Positions 1 through 7,522 are shown, counted from the first letter of the stretch. The stretch: 64,000 nt of DNA from Enterococcus alishanensis (GCF_019218635.1 NZ_JAHUZB010000007.1:120846-184845); one strand, 5' to 3'. Numbers and translations: made by a program. The notes: generated by a model from the letters alone, not told the origin.

Positions 1-829
1 TGACCTGCATCTCCATCCGATAATTTCCGGCTTCTAAGGGCTTGGTCTTACCGGTTTTTCCATTAAAGAAAAACAAATCAAAGACTGAATCAGGTGCAAT
101 ACTACCATTTTCAATCGTCCGACTGATGATTGATTTGTCAGAGTCAGCTGAATAGATATTTCCTGTCATCGTGACATTTTTGATGGTTGTGGCAGTTGGA
201 TTTTTCAGTTGAACTTTGATACCTGCATTGTTGGAAATGTTTGCTGGAGAAATTTTTGAGAACTCAATATTTGGTGTAACCGCCTCATCATTTTCAGATA
301 AACGCAATCCTAAAATATAATCATATTCACTTTTGATTTTCCCGTCAGCAGGTTTCTCGTTTTCTGCAAAGTGTTTTTTAACATGAATACCGCCTAATAA
401 AATTCCATCAAATGCTTCTTCAGGAACATTGATATCAAAGGAAATAATTCCTGCTTTTTGTGCTGGAATTTCAATTTCTTTTGGATAGTCAACAAATTCC
501 GAGATTGGCAACTGATTCATCGAGTCCTTTGGTAGCTGATTATTACTGTAATCAATCAACATGTTTCCGTTAGTTTGGGCGGTATTCACTTCAACGGAAT
601 ATTTTTGGGCTTGATCAGAAAAATTATTGACTTGGACTTGAATTGTTTGGTGTTCACCTGACGTCACTCGTAAATCAAAATAAGACAACTCTTGATTGAC
701 CTGGTTTTCTGGAATAATTGCTTGAATACTATAATCCACTGAGTCCTCCTCAGCGGCATCGGTTTTTACAAATGGAAAACATATAACCATTAACATTCCT
801 AATAAAGCTATAAAAATTTTTTTCTTCAA
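1..829 (-). CDS. DUF916 (WxL-interacting) surface protein, 3' end outside window
   Basis: The first 276 codons of a larger protein; the C-terminus lies beyond base 1. It opens with a TTG start at 829 preceded by GAGGATTTA. A signal peptide (KKKIFIALLGMLMVICFPF) ends near a DAAEEDS segment. The mature part reads as the DUF916 domain, the peptidoglycan-binding half of WxL-interacting proteins: it has the VDYSIQAIIPENQ opening, a VNQELSYFDLRVTSGE strand, and GGIHVKKHF with YDYILGLRLSEND later. Family members normally continue with a DUF3324 domain and a C-terminal membrane anchor, which cannot be seen here. It is the last visible gene of the WxL operon and should dock the upstream WxL proteins to the wall. 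Family assignment is by pattern. Confidence 0.85.
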   Translation of the reverse strand, partial: MKKKIFIALLGMLMVICFPFVKTDAAEEDSVDYSIQAIIPENQVNQELSYFDLRVTSGEHQTIQVQVNNFSDQAQKYSVEVNTAQTNGNMLIDYSNNQLPKDSMNQLPISEFVDYPKEIEIPAQKAGIISFDINVPEEAFDGILLGGIHVKKHFAENEKPADGKIKSEYDYILGLRLSENDEAVTPNIEFSKISPANISNNAGIKVQLKNPTATTIKNVTMTGNIYSADSDKSIISRTIENGSIAPDSVFDLFFFNGKTGKTKPLEAGNYRMEMQV

Positions 830-890
830 TCTAAATCCTCCAATATTTTATGTAATATTTTTTTCTATTATGTAAAGCTTTTAAATCAAG

Positions 891-936
891 AAATTAAAAG
901 CTGTGACCTCAGCTTATTTCTACTAAAGTCACAGCC
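891..936 (-). terminator. Hairpin between WxL gene and DUF916 gene
   Basis: GCTGTGAC at 900-907 pairs with GTCACAGC at 928-935. On the minus strand the stem is followed by TTTTAATTT. It sits 18 bases after the WxL stop codon, so it probably attenuates transcription into the DUF916 gene, giving more WxL protein than anchor. Confidence 0.7.
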
Positions 937-953
937 TAAAATCAGCTCGTTTA

Positions 954-1592
954 TTAGTCAGCTGATACTGCAGTGTATGTCACAGTACCATTGTAAGTTT
1001 TTGCAGCTAATTGATTGTTTGCTAGTGTTAATTCAGGAGAGCCTAATGTGTAAGTTTTCGTACCAACTGGAGCAGTAGCAGTTTCATTAATCACCGTTCC
1101 AGCAGCTGTTAATACTTCTGTTCCGCCGATTGTTAATGAAGAACCCACGCCACTTAAGTTAGTTGCTGAAGCACTTACTGTAAAGGCAGAAGCAGGAATA
1201 GCCGCTGTCCATTTTGCTAAAGAATCGTCTTTTTCAGATTGGGTTGCTGTTGAACTACCAATTTGTAAAACTGCTGCGTCTTTACTAGATTGTGATGGAC
1301 GAGTGTCTTTGATTTTTACATCTTTATCATATGTTCCAGTTAACGTTTGGTCTTTTTCAGCGATACTATCTAATGAGTGAGCGCCAAAATCAATACTTGA
1401 TACATCTACTAAGTTAAATGCACCAGGATCGCTTGGTAAACCTGTTCCAGGATCAATTGTATAATCAGTGATGACCAATTGTGTTGTTCCACTGCCGTCT
1501 GTATCCAATGTTGTTGCTGCTTGTGTTGCTACTGGTGCTGCTGCTAATAATGCAACCGCTGCTAATAATGTTACTCCAAATGCCTTTTTCAT
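954..1592 (-). CDS. WxL-domain-like secreted surface protein, degenerate motifs
   Basis: 212 residues with a clear signal peptide (MKKAFGVTLLAAVALLAAAP, cleaved near TQAATTLD) and the small, Thr/Ser/Ala-rich make-up of short WxL proteins. The family holds peptidoglycan non-covalently through a proximal WxL motif and a distal YxxxLTWTL-type motif. Here both are weak: the proximal site reads KWTAAIPASAFTVSASAT and the distal end reads TYNGTVTYTAVSAD, with Tyr where Trp is usual. The INFGAHSLD-like segment (IDFGAHSLD) typical of WxL proteins is kept. Start ATG 1592 has CGGAGG upstream. It follows another WxL gene by 54 bases and precedes the DUF916 gene. The family call rests on context plus the partial motifs. 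Confidence 0.8.
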   Translation of the reverse strand: MKKAFGVTLLAAVALLAAAPVATQAATTLDTDGSGTTQLVITDYTIDPGTGLPSDPGAFNLVDVSSIDFGAHSLDSIAEKDQTLTGTYDKDVKIKDTRPSQSSKDAAVLQIGSSTATQSEKDDSLAKWTAAIPASAFTVSASATNLSGVGSSLTIGGTEVLTAAGTVINETATAPVGTKTYTLGSPELTLANNQLAAKTYNGTVTYTAVSAD

Positions 1593-1646
1593 ATTTCTGT
1601 TCCTCCGTTTTATATAAAATATTTTATCAAAATAATTGATAACTAA

Positions 1647-2207
1647 TTAAGGTTCGGCGTTGATTACCCGCCAATAGTTTGTTGCTGTATATTTTCCTGA
1701 AGCAGCTTGTTCCCCAAAGGATAATGATATTTTTTCCTTAGGTACTTGGTATTCAGCCCAACCGCGGCTGTGTCCTGCTTCAGAGCTTAAAATGCTTTGA
1801 TAAACTTGCATACTTTCAGATGAAAAATTGTAAGTTTGCATACCGGCACCATCATCAGATACAAAGGTGCCTTCGCCGATACTCAATTTAGGATTAGCCA
1901 ATTGCTGGCCGTCTAATGTTTCTAGCTTGCCGATTTTGACTTGTAATTGCCAATCACCGGGAACCAAACGTTGATCAAAAATCTTAATCACTAAATCCTC
2001 AGTTGCTTGAAATTTGGTATTGGATTCTCCTTTATTTTGAATCCCGAAATTTAAATTATTTGCTTCATAAATTCGAGGATTCTTTTCGTCTAAAGCGGTA
2101 ATTGTCAGTGAGCTGCTTCCTTGCGTTGTTTGAGCGAAAGTTGGTTGGATCACGGTAGTCACCACACCCACAACTGTTAGCAGCCCACAAAAGAGTATCT
2201 TTTTCAC
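1647..2207 (-). CDS. WxL-domain surface protein
   Basis: 186 residues: signal peptide (MKKILFCGLLTVVGVVTTVI, cleavage near TFAQTTQ), a strand-rich body with LNFGIQN, the proximal WxL motif in GDWQLQVKIG (about residue 85), and a distal motif YTATNYWRVINAEP at the extreme C-terminus that stands for the usual YTATLTWTLxxxP. The start is GTG at 2207; GTGA overlaps the TGA stop of the preceding LPQTN gene by four bases, which implies translational coupling. Expected to be exported and held on the cell wall together with the lectin-like and DUF916 proteins. Confidence 0.9.
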   Translation of the reverse strand: MKKILFCGLLTVVGVVTTVIQPTFAQTTQGSSSLTITALDEKNPRIYEANNLNFGIQNKGESNTKFQATEDLVIKIFDQRLVPGDWQLQVKIGKLETLDGQQLANPKLSIGEGTFVSDDGAGMQTYNFSSESMQVYQSILSSEAGHSRGWAEYQVPKEKISLSFGEQAASGKYTATNYWRVINAEP

Positions 2208-2596
2208 TCCACACCACCTCGCTTTCTTAATTGATGATGTTCATAAATGACAAAGAGCAGCAAGATAGTTCCACAAAAGGACCAAATAAAGCTTTGAATT
2301 TCATTGGTTTGTGGTAGCTTTCCAGATAAGCCTGACCCACCAACTGACGGACTTCCTGTTGAACCGCCCCCTGATAAATTACCTCCAGGTTTGGAGCCAT
2401 TATTATCTGTTGGTTTGCCATTAACCAACTCGATCGTAGTTTTGCTTTCCATTTGATCAGTTGCCTTTTCAGCATGGACTGGACTTGTTAACAAAATGTT
2501 TGTCGTCACCGTGACCAGCAGCAATAAAATAAACCGTTGGATAAATTTTAGCTTTCCCTCTCTCTTCAACTTTACGGAGCATCTTTGATTGTCCAA
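2204..2596 (-). CDS. Small cell-wall-anchored protein of the WxL operon (LPQTN sorting motif)
   Basis: 130 residues: an unusually long polar N-region, a hydrophobic signal core (FILLLLVTVTTNILLTSPVHA), a short Gly/Ser-rich linker, then LPQTNE, a membrane segment (FIWSFCGTILLLFVIY) and a basic tail. This is the short LPXTG protein normally found in WxL operons, but the sorting motif ends in Asn, not Gly. The start is a TTG at 2596, inside the end of the upstream lectin gene; it is chosen because AAGGGGG lies seven bases before it. The gene overlaps its upstream neighbour by 25 bases and its downstream neighbour by four, so the operon is tightly packed. Likely sortase substrate. Confidence 0.85.
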   Translation of the reverse strand: MDNQRCSVKLKREGKLKFIQRFILLLLVTVTTNILLTSPVHAEKATDQMESKTTIELVNGKPTDNNGSKPGGNLSGGGSTGSPSVGGSGLSGKLPQTNEIQSFIWSFCGTILLLFVIYEHHQLRKRGGVE

Positions 2597-4917
2597 TTGA
2601 TGACCCCCTTATACTCTCCTGGATTATCTTGATCGCTAAGTTTTAGTAACAAGCCATCAGATTTAGAAAAGTCGTATGCTTGATTTGGCTTAAATGAAAC
2701 TTCTGGCAAAGCAAAAGTCTGACCATTTTCTTTAAAAACAAACTCTGATGCTGACAAGTTATTTTTATTTGATGATAACTGTGTCGCAGATAAGGTTACT
2801 TCACTTGTCGGCTTATCTTTGGTTGTATCACGAGCTTTGATAGTCATCTGGTTTTCTCGAGCTTGCGCTTTTCGATCAGTTGGCAATTGAGTCCGACTGT
2901 AATTCCATTGATATTCCTTAGTAACCTTTTCAAATCCTTGATAGCCTTCAACGTTGAAGGTACTTTCCTTTGTTGCAACAGCCCCATTGGCATCAGTTAA
3001 AGTTACTTTTAAAGTATTGTTGCCACGAGTAAAAATGTTATTTTCATTCAGTAAATCAATTTTAGTCGTTTCTGCCCAAGGGAGATTTTGACTCGCATTT
3101 GCTGCTAGATTACTTTCGCTCACTAGTTGACCATTGACTTCAATTTTCATCTTCAATTCATTGGCAGCCGCATCGTCATCGTGATAACTCAGCTTGAATC
3201 CAAACGGGTGAACAAAGTCCTGAAAATTCGTTTGATCAAAAGTTACACCATCAATCACTGGATCATTATTACGTTTATTAATCCAAAAGTAATTCGAATC
3301 ACTCTCAATAATTGTGTCAAAACTATCTGTGCCGTAACGACCATTGACACTACTATAAAATACTGTTTTTTGGGCCGATAAATTATTAACCGTTGGAAGA
3401 CTAAATTTAAAAGTGACGGTACCTCCTTCTCTTGGGATAGCTAAATTAAGTCCATCTAGGCTAAAATTCCCTTTTGCATCCACCGCTACATTTTGCGTTT
3501 TAGCTTCTCCATCATTTACTGAATAAGTAACATTGATTTGCTTATTGGCAGGAATTGCAATTGCGGCAGGATCAATTTTACCTTTCCAATTATTTATCGT
3601 GTAATTACGCTGTGAGCTTTCCAATTTGTAAGTTGATTGCAACGTCACGGTATCCCCACTATTAATAAATTTATCCGTGATTGCTTCATCTCTTGGGACA
3701 GTAACTTCTGTATTATTTTTGTCATACACTTGATTACTCAAAGTGGCGACACTTTCTACCGGTGTCTCTGTAAAAGCAAATTTAGTAGTACCCGCTAAAT
3801 TCCCATTAGCTGAACTAAAGCCCCAATAAGCGGTATTATTATTTTCTGATAGCTTAAGGTTTGCTTCCAATTCGGCATTAGAAATCACCACTGGTTCTGT
3901 TAGCGTATTATTGGTTGGATTAAATAAGTAATAAACTAAACCAACTCCTGATACATAATTAAACCGAAATTCATACCAACTATTACTAACAATATTTTTT
4001 AGTGATTGATAACCTTGTTTTTCTGCTCCAACATAATGTTTCTGTAAAGCAGTTGACGGAGTCCCATTACTATTCGTCCAAGAAGAATAAGAGTTATAAG
4101 GCTCGTAAGTAGTTGGATTTCCAGGAAATGAATAGGCCATATGAGTTGGACCGTTTAGAACACTAAGCCCTACCTTTCTATCAAAATTATCGCTCTCCTC
4201 ATTCCAATTTCCATGCATATCAAACTCAACGGCGACAGAATTTTGAATTCCTTTTTCAGCAGGATTCCGGTAAGGGCTACTTCCAATACCTGCATAAGCG
4301 CCGTAAACCCCTAAATTTTGTCCATCTAAATCAGACGTTGCCGAAGTCATTGCTTTTGATTTGCGAGTATCATTATGCATAACAAATGCTAGTCCATCAG
4401 TAAATCCCGTATTGAAATTAATATAGACATGACCGTTAAAATCTTTGGAAAAATCCAGTTTTTGATAATCATTTGAAAAAACTGATAGCCAGTTTTGAGA
4501 GCCACTTAACTGAATCTCATCGTACGGACGATTGTCATTGGTCCCATCGGTTGGATTCTGGGGCACAAGAGCATTTTTCCAAGAACCAGAACCAGCTGAA
4601 TTCAATTTATCAAAAACGCCGTCTAGTTTTTTTGCGCCATAAGGAATTTTTTTCAATCCTGCACCAGATATATCGCTAGCTCTTACTTCAATACTGTCCT
4701 GTCGGTCATCCACAACGGCTGGCTCCTCGGTATCAGTGGTGGATGAAGCAGTTGATTCTTCTTGCTCTGTTTGTGAGGTTGATTCACTTTCATTCTCACT
4801 TGAGCTAGTTGTTTCTTGTGTTTCTTGTGTTTCAGCTTTAACTCCTTCTGCTAAAGTTAATGGCGAAAATATTAACATGCCACAACTTAACAATGGTAAA
4901 ATGCTTCTTTTTTTCAT
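2572..4917 (-). CDS. Large secreted L-type-lectin protein with C-terminal WxL-like motif
   Basis: 781 residues. Signal peptide (MKKRSILPLLSCGMLIFSPL), then a Ser/Thr/Glu-rich linker to about residue 75, then a legume-type lectin domain to about residue 395; visible marks are DGLAFVMHNDT, LGVYGAYAGIG, NSVAVEFDMHGN and YYLFNPTNN. Two or three strand-rich bacterial Ig-like modules follow. The C-terminus ends GEYKGVINWTIKDAP, matching the distal WxL motif (YxxxLTWTLxxxP), so this looks like a wall-attached glycan-binding adhesin. It is the first gene of the WxL operon, 322 bases downstream of the winged-helix regulator. The ligand is unknown. Confidence 0.85.
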   Translation of the reverse strand: MKKRSILPLLSCGMLIFSPLTLAEGVKAETQETQETTSSSENESESTSQTEQEESTASSTTDTEEPAVVDDRQDSIEVRASDISGAGLKKIPYGAKKLDGVFDKLNSAGSGSWKNALVPQNPTDGTNDNRPYDEIQLSGSQNWLSVFSNDYQKLDFSKDFNGHVYINFNTGFTDGLAFVMHNDTRKSKAMTSATSDLDGQNLGVYGAYAGIGSSPYRNPAEKGIQNSVAVEFDMHGNWNEESDNFDRKVGLSVLNGPTHMAYSFPGNPTTYEPYNSYSSWTNSNGTPSTALQKHYVGAEKQGYQSLKNIVSNSWYEFRFNYVSGVGLVYYLFNPTNNTLTEPVVISNAELEANLKLSENNNTAYWGFSSANGNLAGTTKFAFTETPVESVATLSNQVYDKNNTEVTVPRDEAITDKFINSGDTVTLQSTYKLESSQRNYTINNWKGKIDPAAIAIPANKQINVTYSVNDGEAKTQNVAVDAKGNFSLDGLNLAIPREGGTVTFKFSLPTVNNLSAQKTVFYSSVNGRYGTDSFDTIIESDSNYFWINKRNNDPVIDGVTFDQTNFQDFVHPFGFKLSYHDDDAAANELKMKIEVNGQLVSESNLAANASQNLPWAETTKIDLLNENNIFTRGNNTLKVTLTDANGAVATKESTFNVEGYQGFEKVTKEYQWNYSRTQLPTDRKAQARENQMTIKARDTTKDKPTSEVTLSATQLSSNKNNLSASEFVFKENGQTFALPEVSFKPNQAYDFSKSDGLLLKLSDQDNPGEYKGVINWTIKDAP

Positions 4918-5239
4918 GAACTAATTTCCCCCACTTTTCTCTTTAATTACTTGTTGCTAGCATTCAATTATTGAAGGCTTTTTGCTAGATAACCCTAACA
5001 TTTTGCCAAATTTGAACGGTCACTTCTCTCTTGATCGATTACGTTAGTCTTTAATCAAGCTCAGAAATCTCCAATGACCGAACAAATGAATAATTGAAGA
5101 TTTTCAATTCATGTTTCTCATAAGAACAAGTAACGCCAGAGTCTCTCGGATAAAAATTCAATCGCAAACATCACTCCTTTTTTCCTATGATTTTTCAAGA
5201 ATTATAATCACTCATACAGCTGTTGAATCACCTCTTTTC
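4918..5239. promoter_or_regulatory. Non-coding leader between regulator 1 and the WxL operon, with nested dyads
   Basis: No gene is visible. Two nested inverted repeats stand out: TTGAACGGTCA (5012-5022) against TGACCGAACAA (5075-5085), and inside it CTTGAT (5030-5035) against ATCAAG (5054-5059). A further small dyad, TTGAAgattTTCAA, lies near 5095-5110. This would suit an operator or a leader hairpin for the lectin-led operon, and regulator 1, encoded just upstream, is the obvious candidate ligand. I saw no clear sigma-A promoter here and cannot say which strand element is functional. Confidence 0.4.
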
Positions 5240-5929
5240 CTACAAGCGAAAATTCAAGAAAAAACTTTCTGATAAGGCATAACCTTTTCCCCAATTGGTA
5301 ATCAGATAGGAGCTTTCAGGATTTTTGCTGTTAATCTTTTGACGAATTCGATTAACAATTTGAGACAATTGCGCTAAGCAAGATGAATTACTTGAGCCAA
5401 AAACTCTTTCTGACAGATCTTTTCTTTGAATAAAACGCCCTTTCAAATCAACCAAGATTTCGAAAATTTGCTGTTCCTTAGCCGATAATGAATTGAGAAA
5501 TAATTCAAAACTAAGCGGTTTATCCCTTTTGAGACTTTGAACATAATTGCGCTGGTCCGAAAGATTCTCTGCTTTCTTCCTTTTTGCTAAAAGCTCTCGC
5601 AAATCTTTTACGGTGCATTCCTGGCTGAAGAAATCGGTTAATCCACTTTTTTTCCATTCTGCTATTTCTTGATCATCTTGAAGCGCATCTATTCGATAAA
5701 CAGATATGCCGAAGTGATTGTTCTTTAGAATCTGTTTAACTTCATCATCACTAACACTTGAACTAACGACAATCATTTCAAAAAGCGGTAAATAGTTTGC
5801 CTTGTACTCTTGTAAAATTTCTTCAAGTAAATAAGAAGTACAGAAGACTTCATAGCCGAGTACTTGTAATTTCTCAACCAGACTTGCTTCTGATTGAACA
5901 TTTTTAGTTAGTAAAATAATTGAATCCAA
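5240..5929 (-). CDS. Winged-helix regulator with receiver-like N-terminus (regulator 1)
   Basis: 229 residues. The C-terminal about 90 residues form an OmpR/PhoB-type winged helix (LSAKEQQIFEILVDL, then LSQIVNRIRQKI and the ending ITNWGKGYALS). The N-terminus has the alternating strand/helix pattern of a response-regulator receiver (IILLTKN..., MIVVSSS...) but lacks the acidic pair and the phospho-Asp expected in a true receiver, so it is probably not phosphorylated. Start TTG 5929 is preceded by AAGGAG. It is a paralogue of the 34973-35665 protein; both share EVFC near residue 28 and WGKGY at the end. It sits between a putative invertible segment and the WxL operon, both transcribed the same way, which suggests it activates that operon. 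Target inferred only. Confidence 0.8.
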   Translation of the reverse strand: MDSIILLTKNVQSEASLVEKLQVLGYEVFCTSYLLEEILQEYKANYLPLFEMIVVSSSVSDDEVKQILKNNHFGISVYRIDALQDDQEIAEWKKSGLTDFFSQECTVKDLRELLAKRKKAENLSDQRNYVQSLKRDKPLSFELFLNSLSAKEQQIFEILVDLKGRFIQRKDLSERVFGSSNSSCLAQLSQIVNRIRQKINSKNPESSYLITNWGKGYALSESFFLNFRL

Positions 5930-6100
5930 GTATTTAACTCCTTTCAGATGATTTGTCTCTTTGTTATATTGGGCATCCGCTTGTCCGACTAATTGTTTCT
6001 AAGAGAAGCCACTTATAAAAAGTTTACTTTTCGATATTTCTGTTATATTCTATTAAATTGACGGTCTATCTAAAGAGCAAACTTCCAACAACTGGTTATT
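5930..6100 (-). promoter_or_regulatory. Leader between regulator 1 and proximal recombination site
   Basis: Apart from the AAGGAG ribosome site next to the TTG start, I found no convincing promoter facing the regulator in these 171 bases. That fits a regulator whose promoter is supplied from across the recombination site. One TTGACGG motif occurs at 6058-6064. Confidence 0.4.
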
Positions 6101-6125
6101 TTCTCGATTCTCTTAAAATCGAGAA
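6101..6125 (+). repeat. Recombination-like site 1 (proximal, switch 1)
   Basis: Perfect 9-bp inverted arms TTCTCGATT (6101-6109) and AATCGAGAA (6117-6125) around a 7-bp spacer CTCTTAA. The perfect pairing extends to ATT/AAT outside (6098-6128). It matches the reverse complement of the site at 7498-7522 at 23 of 25 positions, including the whole spacer. Arms of about 9-12 bp with a 6-8 bp spacer are the normal core-site layout of tyrosine recombinases. There is no T-run, so it is not a typical terminator. Confidence 0.75.
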
Positions 6126-6168
6126 AATGAGATCAAATGAGTGATTGTTTCAACTAATCAAGGAACAA

Positions 6169-6187
6169 TTGACGCTTTTTTTGACGG
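6169..6187 (+). repeat. Paired TTGACG motifs downstream of recombinase 1
   Basis: TTGACGC at 6169 and TTGACGG at 6181, spaced by exactly 12 bases. The same pair with the same spacing occurs at 7335-7353, and related TGACGG pairs flank recombinase 2. Likely arm-type binding sites for the recombinase's N-terminal domain. Confidence 0.5.
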
Positions 6188-6195
6188 TTTATAAA

Positions 6196-7317
6196 TTAAA
6201 CTGACTGAAATAATTGATCAATTTTCGAAATACCTTGTCGCCGCGTTTCCATTAAAGAACCTGCATAAGTATCTAAAGTCATTTTGGTTGATTGATGTCC
6301 TAATATTTTACTCAGACTGGCTACGTCTACTCCCTGCTCTAAACACCTCGTGGCAAAAGTATGACGTAAAGCATGAAAATTAATATCCGGCAAATCCGTT
6401 TCAGCCAAATTTCGTTTAAATCGATTGGTGATGGATCTCGGTTCAGTTAGACCATTTTGAGTAGCAATCACATACTCGCTAGTGCCAGCAGCTCGTTTTG
6501 CCAACAAATACTTTTTCAGATTCTTTGCGATTGGAATTTTACGGGCAGAGCTAGCTGACTTAGGGGAGCCAATGATTAATTGGGTCTTTTTTTCTTCGGC
6601 ATCGAGACTAAATATTCTCGAAACAGTCCGTCTAATAAAAATTGTGTCATCGACAAAATCAACATCTTCCCATTTTAAGCCGCTGATTTCTCCAATCCGC
6701 ATGCCAGAGTACAAGGCAATAATTATTGGCGAACAACTAGCTTCTTTTAAAGCGACTTGTTCCAATTTTTTTTGCTGCTTAAAGGTCAAGGCACGATTTT
6801 GTTGCTGGCTGATTTTAGGGAGTTTAATATTGCTACAAGGATTCTGCTGTAGATAGCCTTGTAAATAGGCATCGGTCAATGATTTTTTTACAATATTAAA
6901 AATGTTTCTAATCGTTCCAGCTGCCAAATTTTTCCTTTGCAGCTCAGTTAAAAAAGCAACCAAATGACCGCTAGATATTTCCGTCAGTAATAACGACCCT
7001 ATCGAAGGATGAATATGTACCTGTATCGTGCGGATATAAGCCGACAAAGTGGTCTTTTTTACCCGAGTCCTTTCAATTTTATTTATCCAGTAATCCAGCC
7101 ATTCGGTATAAATTTTTTTTGAATGCATCGTTTTCGCAGTAGTCTCTGCTGGAGGATTTTGGACTTTTTTTTGCTGTAATTTTTTCTTCACCTCTTCATA
7201 TTTTTTCCCGTAAACGGAGGAATATTTCACTTTGCCAGAACTTGTACGGACAAAATTGTAACGACCTTCCCAACGGCCATCTTTACGTTTATAGATGTTT
7301 TCACCTTTTCTTGGCAT
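6196..7317 (-). CDS. Tyrosine recombinase (recombinase 1)
   Basis: 373 residues from ATG 7317. An upstream in-frame ATG at 7413 exists, but the paralogue at 35997-37106 begins at the equivalent GENIYKRKDGRWEGR, and the extension would cover the gene's probable promoter. Domains: N-terminal arm-binding domain (GENIYKRKDGRWEGR), SAM-like core-binding domain (about 60-165), and catalytic domain with SGMRIGEI (first Arg), HALRHTFATR (His-x-x-Arg), LGHQSTKMTLDTYAG (His and nucleophilic Tyr). All catalytic residues are present, so it should be active. It is encoded inside a segment with inverted terminal sites and no other cargo, which favours a role in local inversion over phage or ICE integration. 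Confidence 0.93.
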   Translation of the reverse strand: MPRKGENIYKRKDGRWEGRYNFVRTSSGKVKYSSVYGKKYEEVKKKLQQKKVQNPPAETTAKTMHSKKIYTEWLDYWINKIERTRVKKTTLSAYIRTIQVHIHPSIGSLLLTEISSGHLVAFLTELQRKNLAAGTIRNIFNIVKKSLTDAYLQGYLQQNPCSNIKLPKISQQQNRALTFKQQKKLEQVALKEASCSPIIIALYSGMRIGEISGLKWEDVDFVDDTIFIRRTVSRIFSLDAEEKKTQLIIGSPKSASSARKIPIAKNLKKYLLAKRAAGTSEYVIATQNGLTEPRSITNRFKRNLAETDLPDINFHALRHTFATRCLEQGVDVASLSKILGHQSTKMTLDTYAGSLMETRRQGISKIDQLFQSV

Positions 7318-7334
7318 AAAAACCACTCTTTCTA

Positions 7335-7353
7335 TTGACGATAATTTTGACGG
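7335..7353 (+). repeat. Paired TTGACG motifs upstream of recombinase 1
   Basis: TTGACGA at 7335 and TTGACGG at 7347, again 12 bases apart, between the recombinase promoter and its start codon. Binding here could also autoregulate the gene. The extended form GACGGCTGATAA resembles GACGGCTAATA upstream of recombinase 2. Confidence 0.5.
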
Positions 7354-7399
7354 CTGATAAAAAGAAACAACGTTTGAAAATTCAAAAAAAACTATTTTC

Positions 7400-7426
7400 A
7401 TTATACTTTTCAATCATTTTATACAA
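7400..7426 (-). promoter_or_regulatory. Probable promoter of recombinase 1
   Basis: On the minus strand TTGTAT (7426-7421) and a perfect TATAAT (7405-7400) are separated by 15 bases, about 83 bases before the ATG at 7317. The short spacer makes the -35 box uncertain. Confidence 0.45.
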
Positions 7427-7433
7427 ATAATCT

Positions 7434-7461
7434 TTGCAATTTTAAATTGTTGTGCTAAAAT
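7434..7461 (+). promoter_or_regulatory. Outward promoter inside segment 1, aimed at site 2
   Basis: TTGCAA (7434-7439), 16-base spacer, TAAAAT (7456-7461) with TG one base upstream (extended -10). No gene starts between it and the terminator at 7681. A perfect TTGACA at 7463-7468 follows but lacks a good -10. Inversion of the segment would point this promoter at regulator 1, giving a leader of roughly 225 bases. Confidence 0.55.
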
Positions 7462-7497
7462 AATTGACAACAACTGTTCTTTATCCTTCTTAAAGGC

Positions 7498-7522
7498 TTC
7501 TCAATTTTAAGAGAATTGAGAA
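7498..7522 (-). repeat. Recombination-like site 2 (distal, switch 1)
   Basis: Perfect 9-bp arms TTCTCAATT (7498-7506) and AATTGAGAA (7514-7522) around the spacer TTAAGAG. That spacer is the exact reverse complement of the site 1 spacer. The only differences from inverted site 1 are one base at the same position of each arm. Confidence 0.75.

Larger units (their letters stand above)
6101..7522. other. Putative invertible DNA segment 1 carrying its own recombinase
   Basis: A 1.4-kb segment bounded by two nearly identical recombination-like sites in opposite orientation. It contains only the tyrosine recombinase gene, paired TTGACG motifs on each side of it, and an outward promoter near the right end. 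Regulator 1 and the WxL operon lie just outside the left end; a lone strong terminator lies outside the right end. Recombination between sites whose spacers are inverted relative to each other inverts the DNA between them; this is established for tyrosine recombinases. That it happens here is inference. Confidence 0.7.

Noticed and set aside
2227..2475. 82-codon minus-strand ORF inside the LPQTN gene
   Set aside because: Out-of-frame overlap with a well-supported gene and no recognisable protein features.
6098..6128. Site 1 dyad as a simple transcription terminator
   Set aside because: It lacks a T-run and a GC-rich stem, and an inverted near-copy with the same spacer lies on the other side of the recombinase gene.
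7318..7413. N-terminal extension of recombinase 1 to an upstream ATG
   Set aside because: The paralogue starts at the conserved GENIYKRKDGRW segment, and the extension would cover the TTGACG pair and probable promoter.
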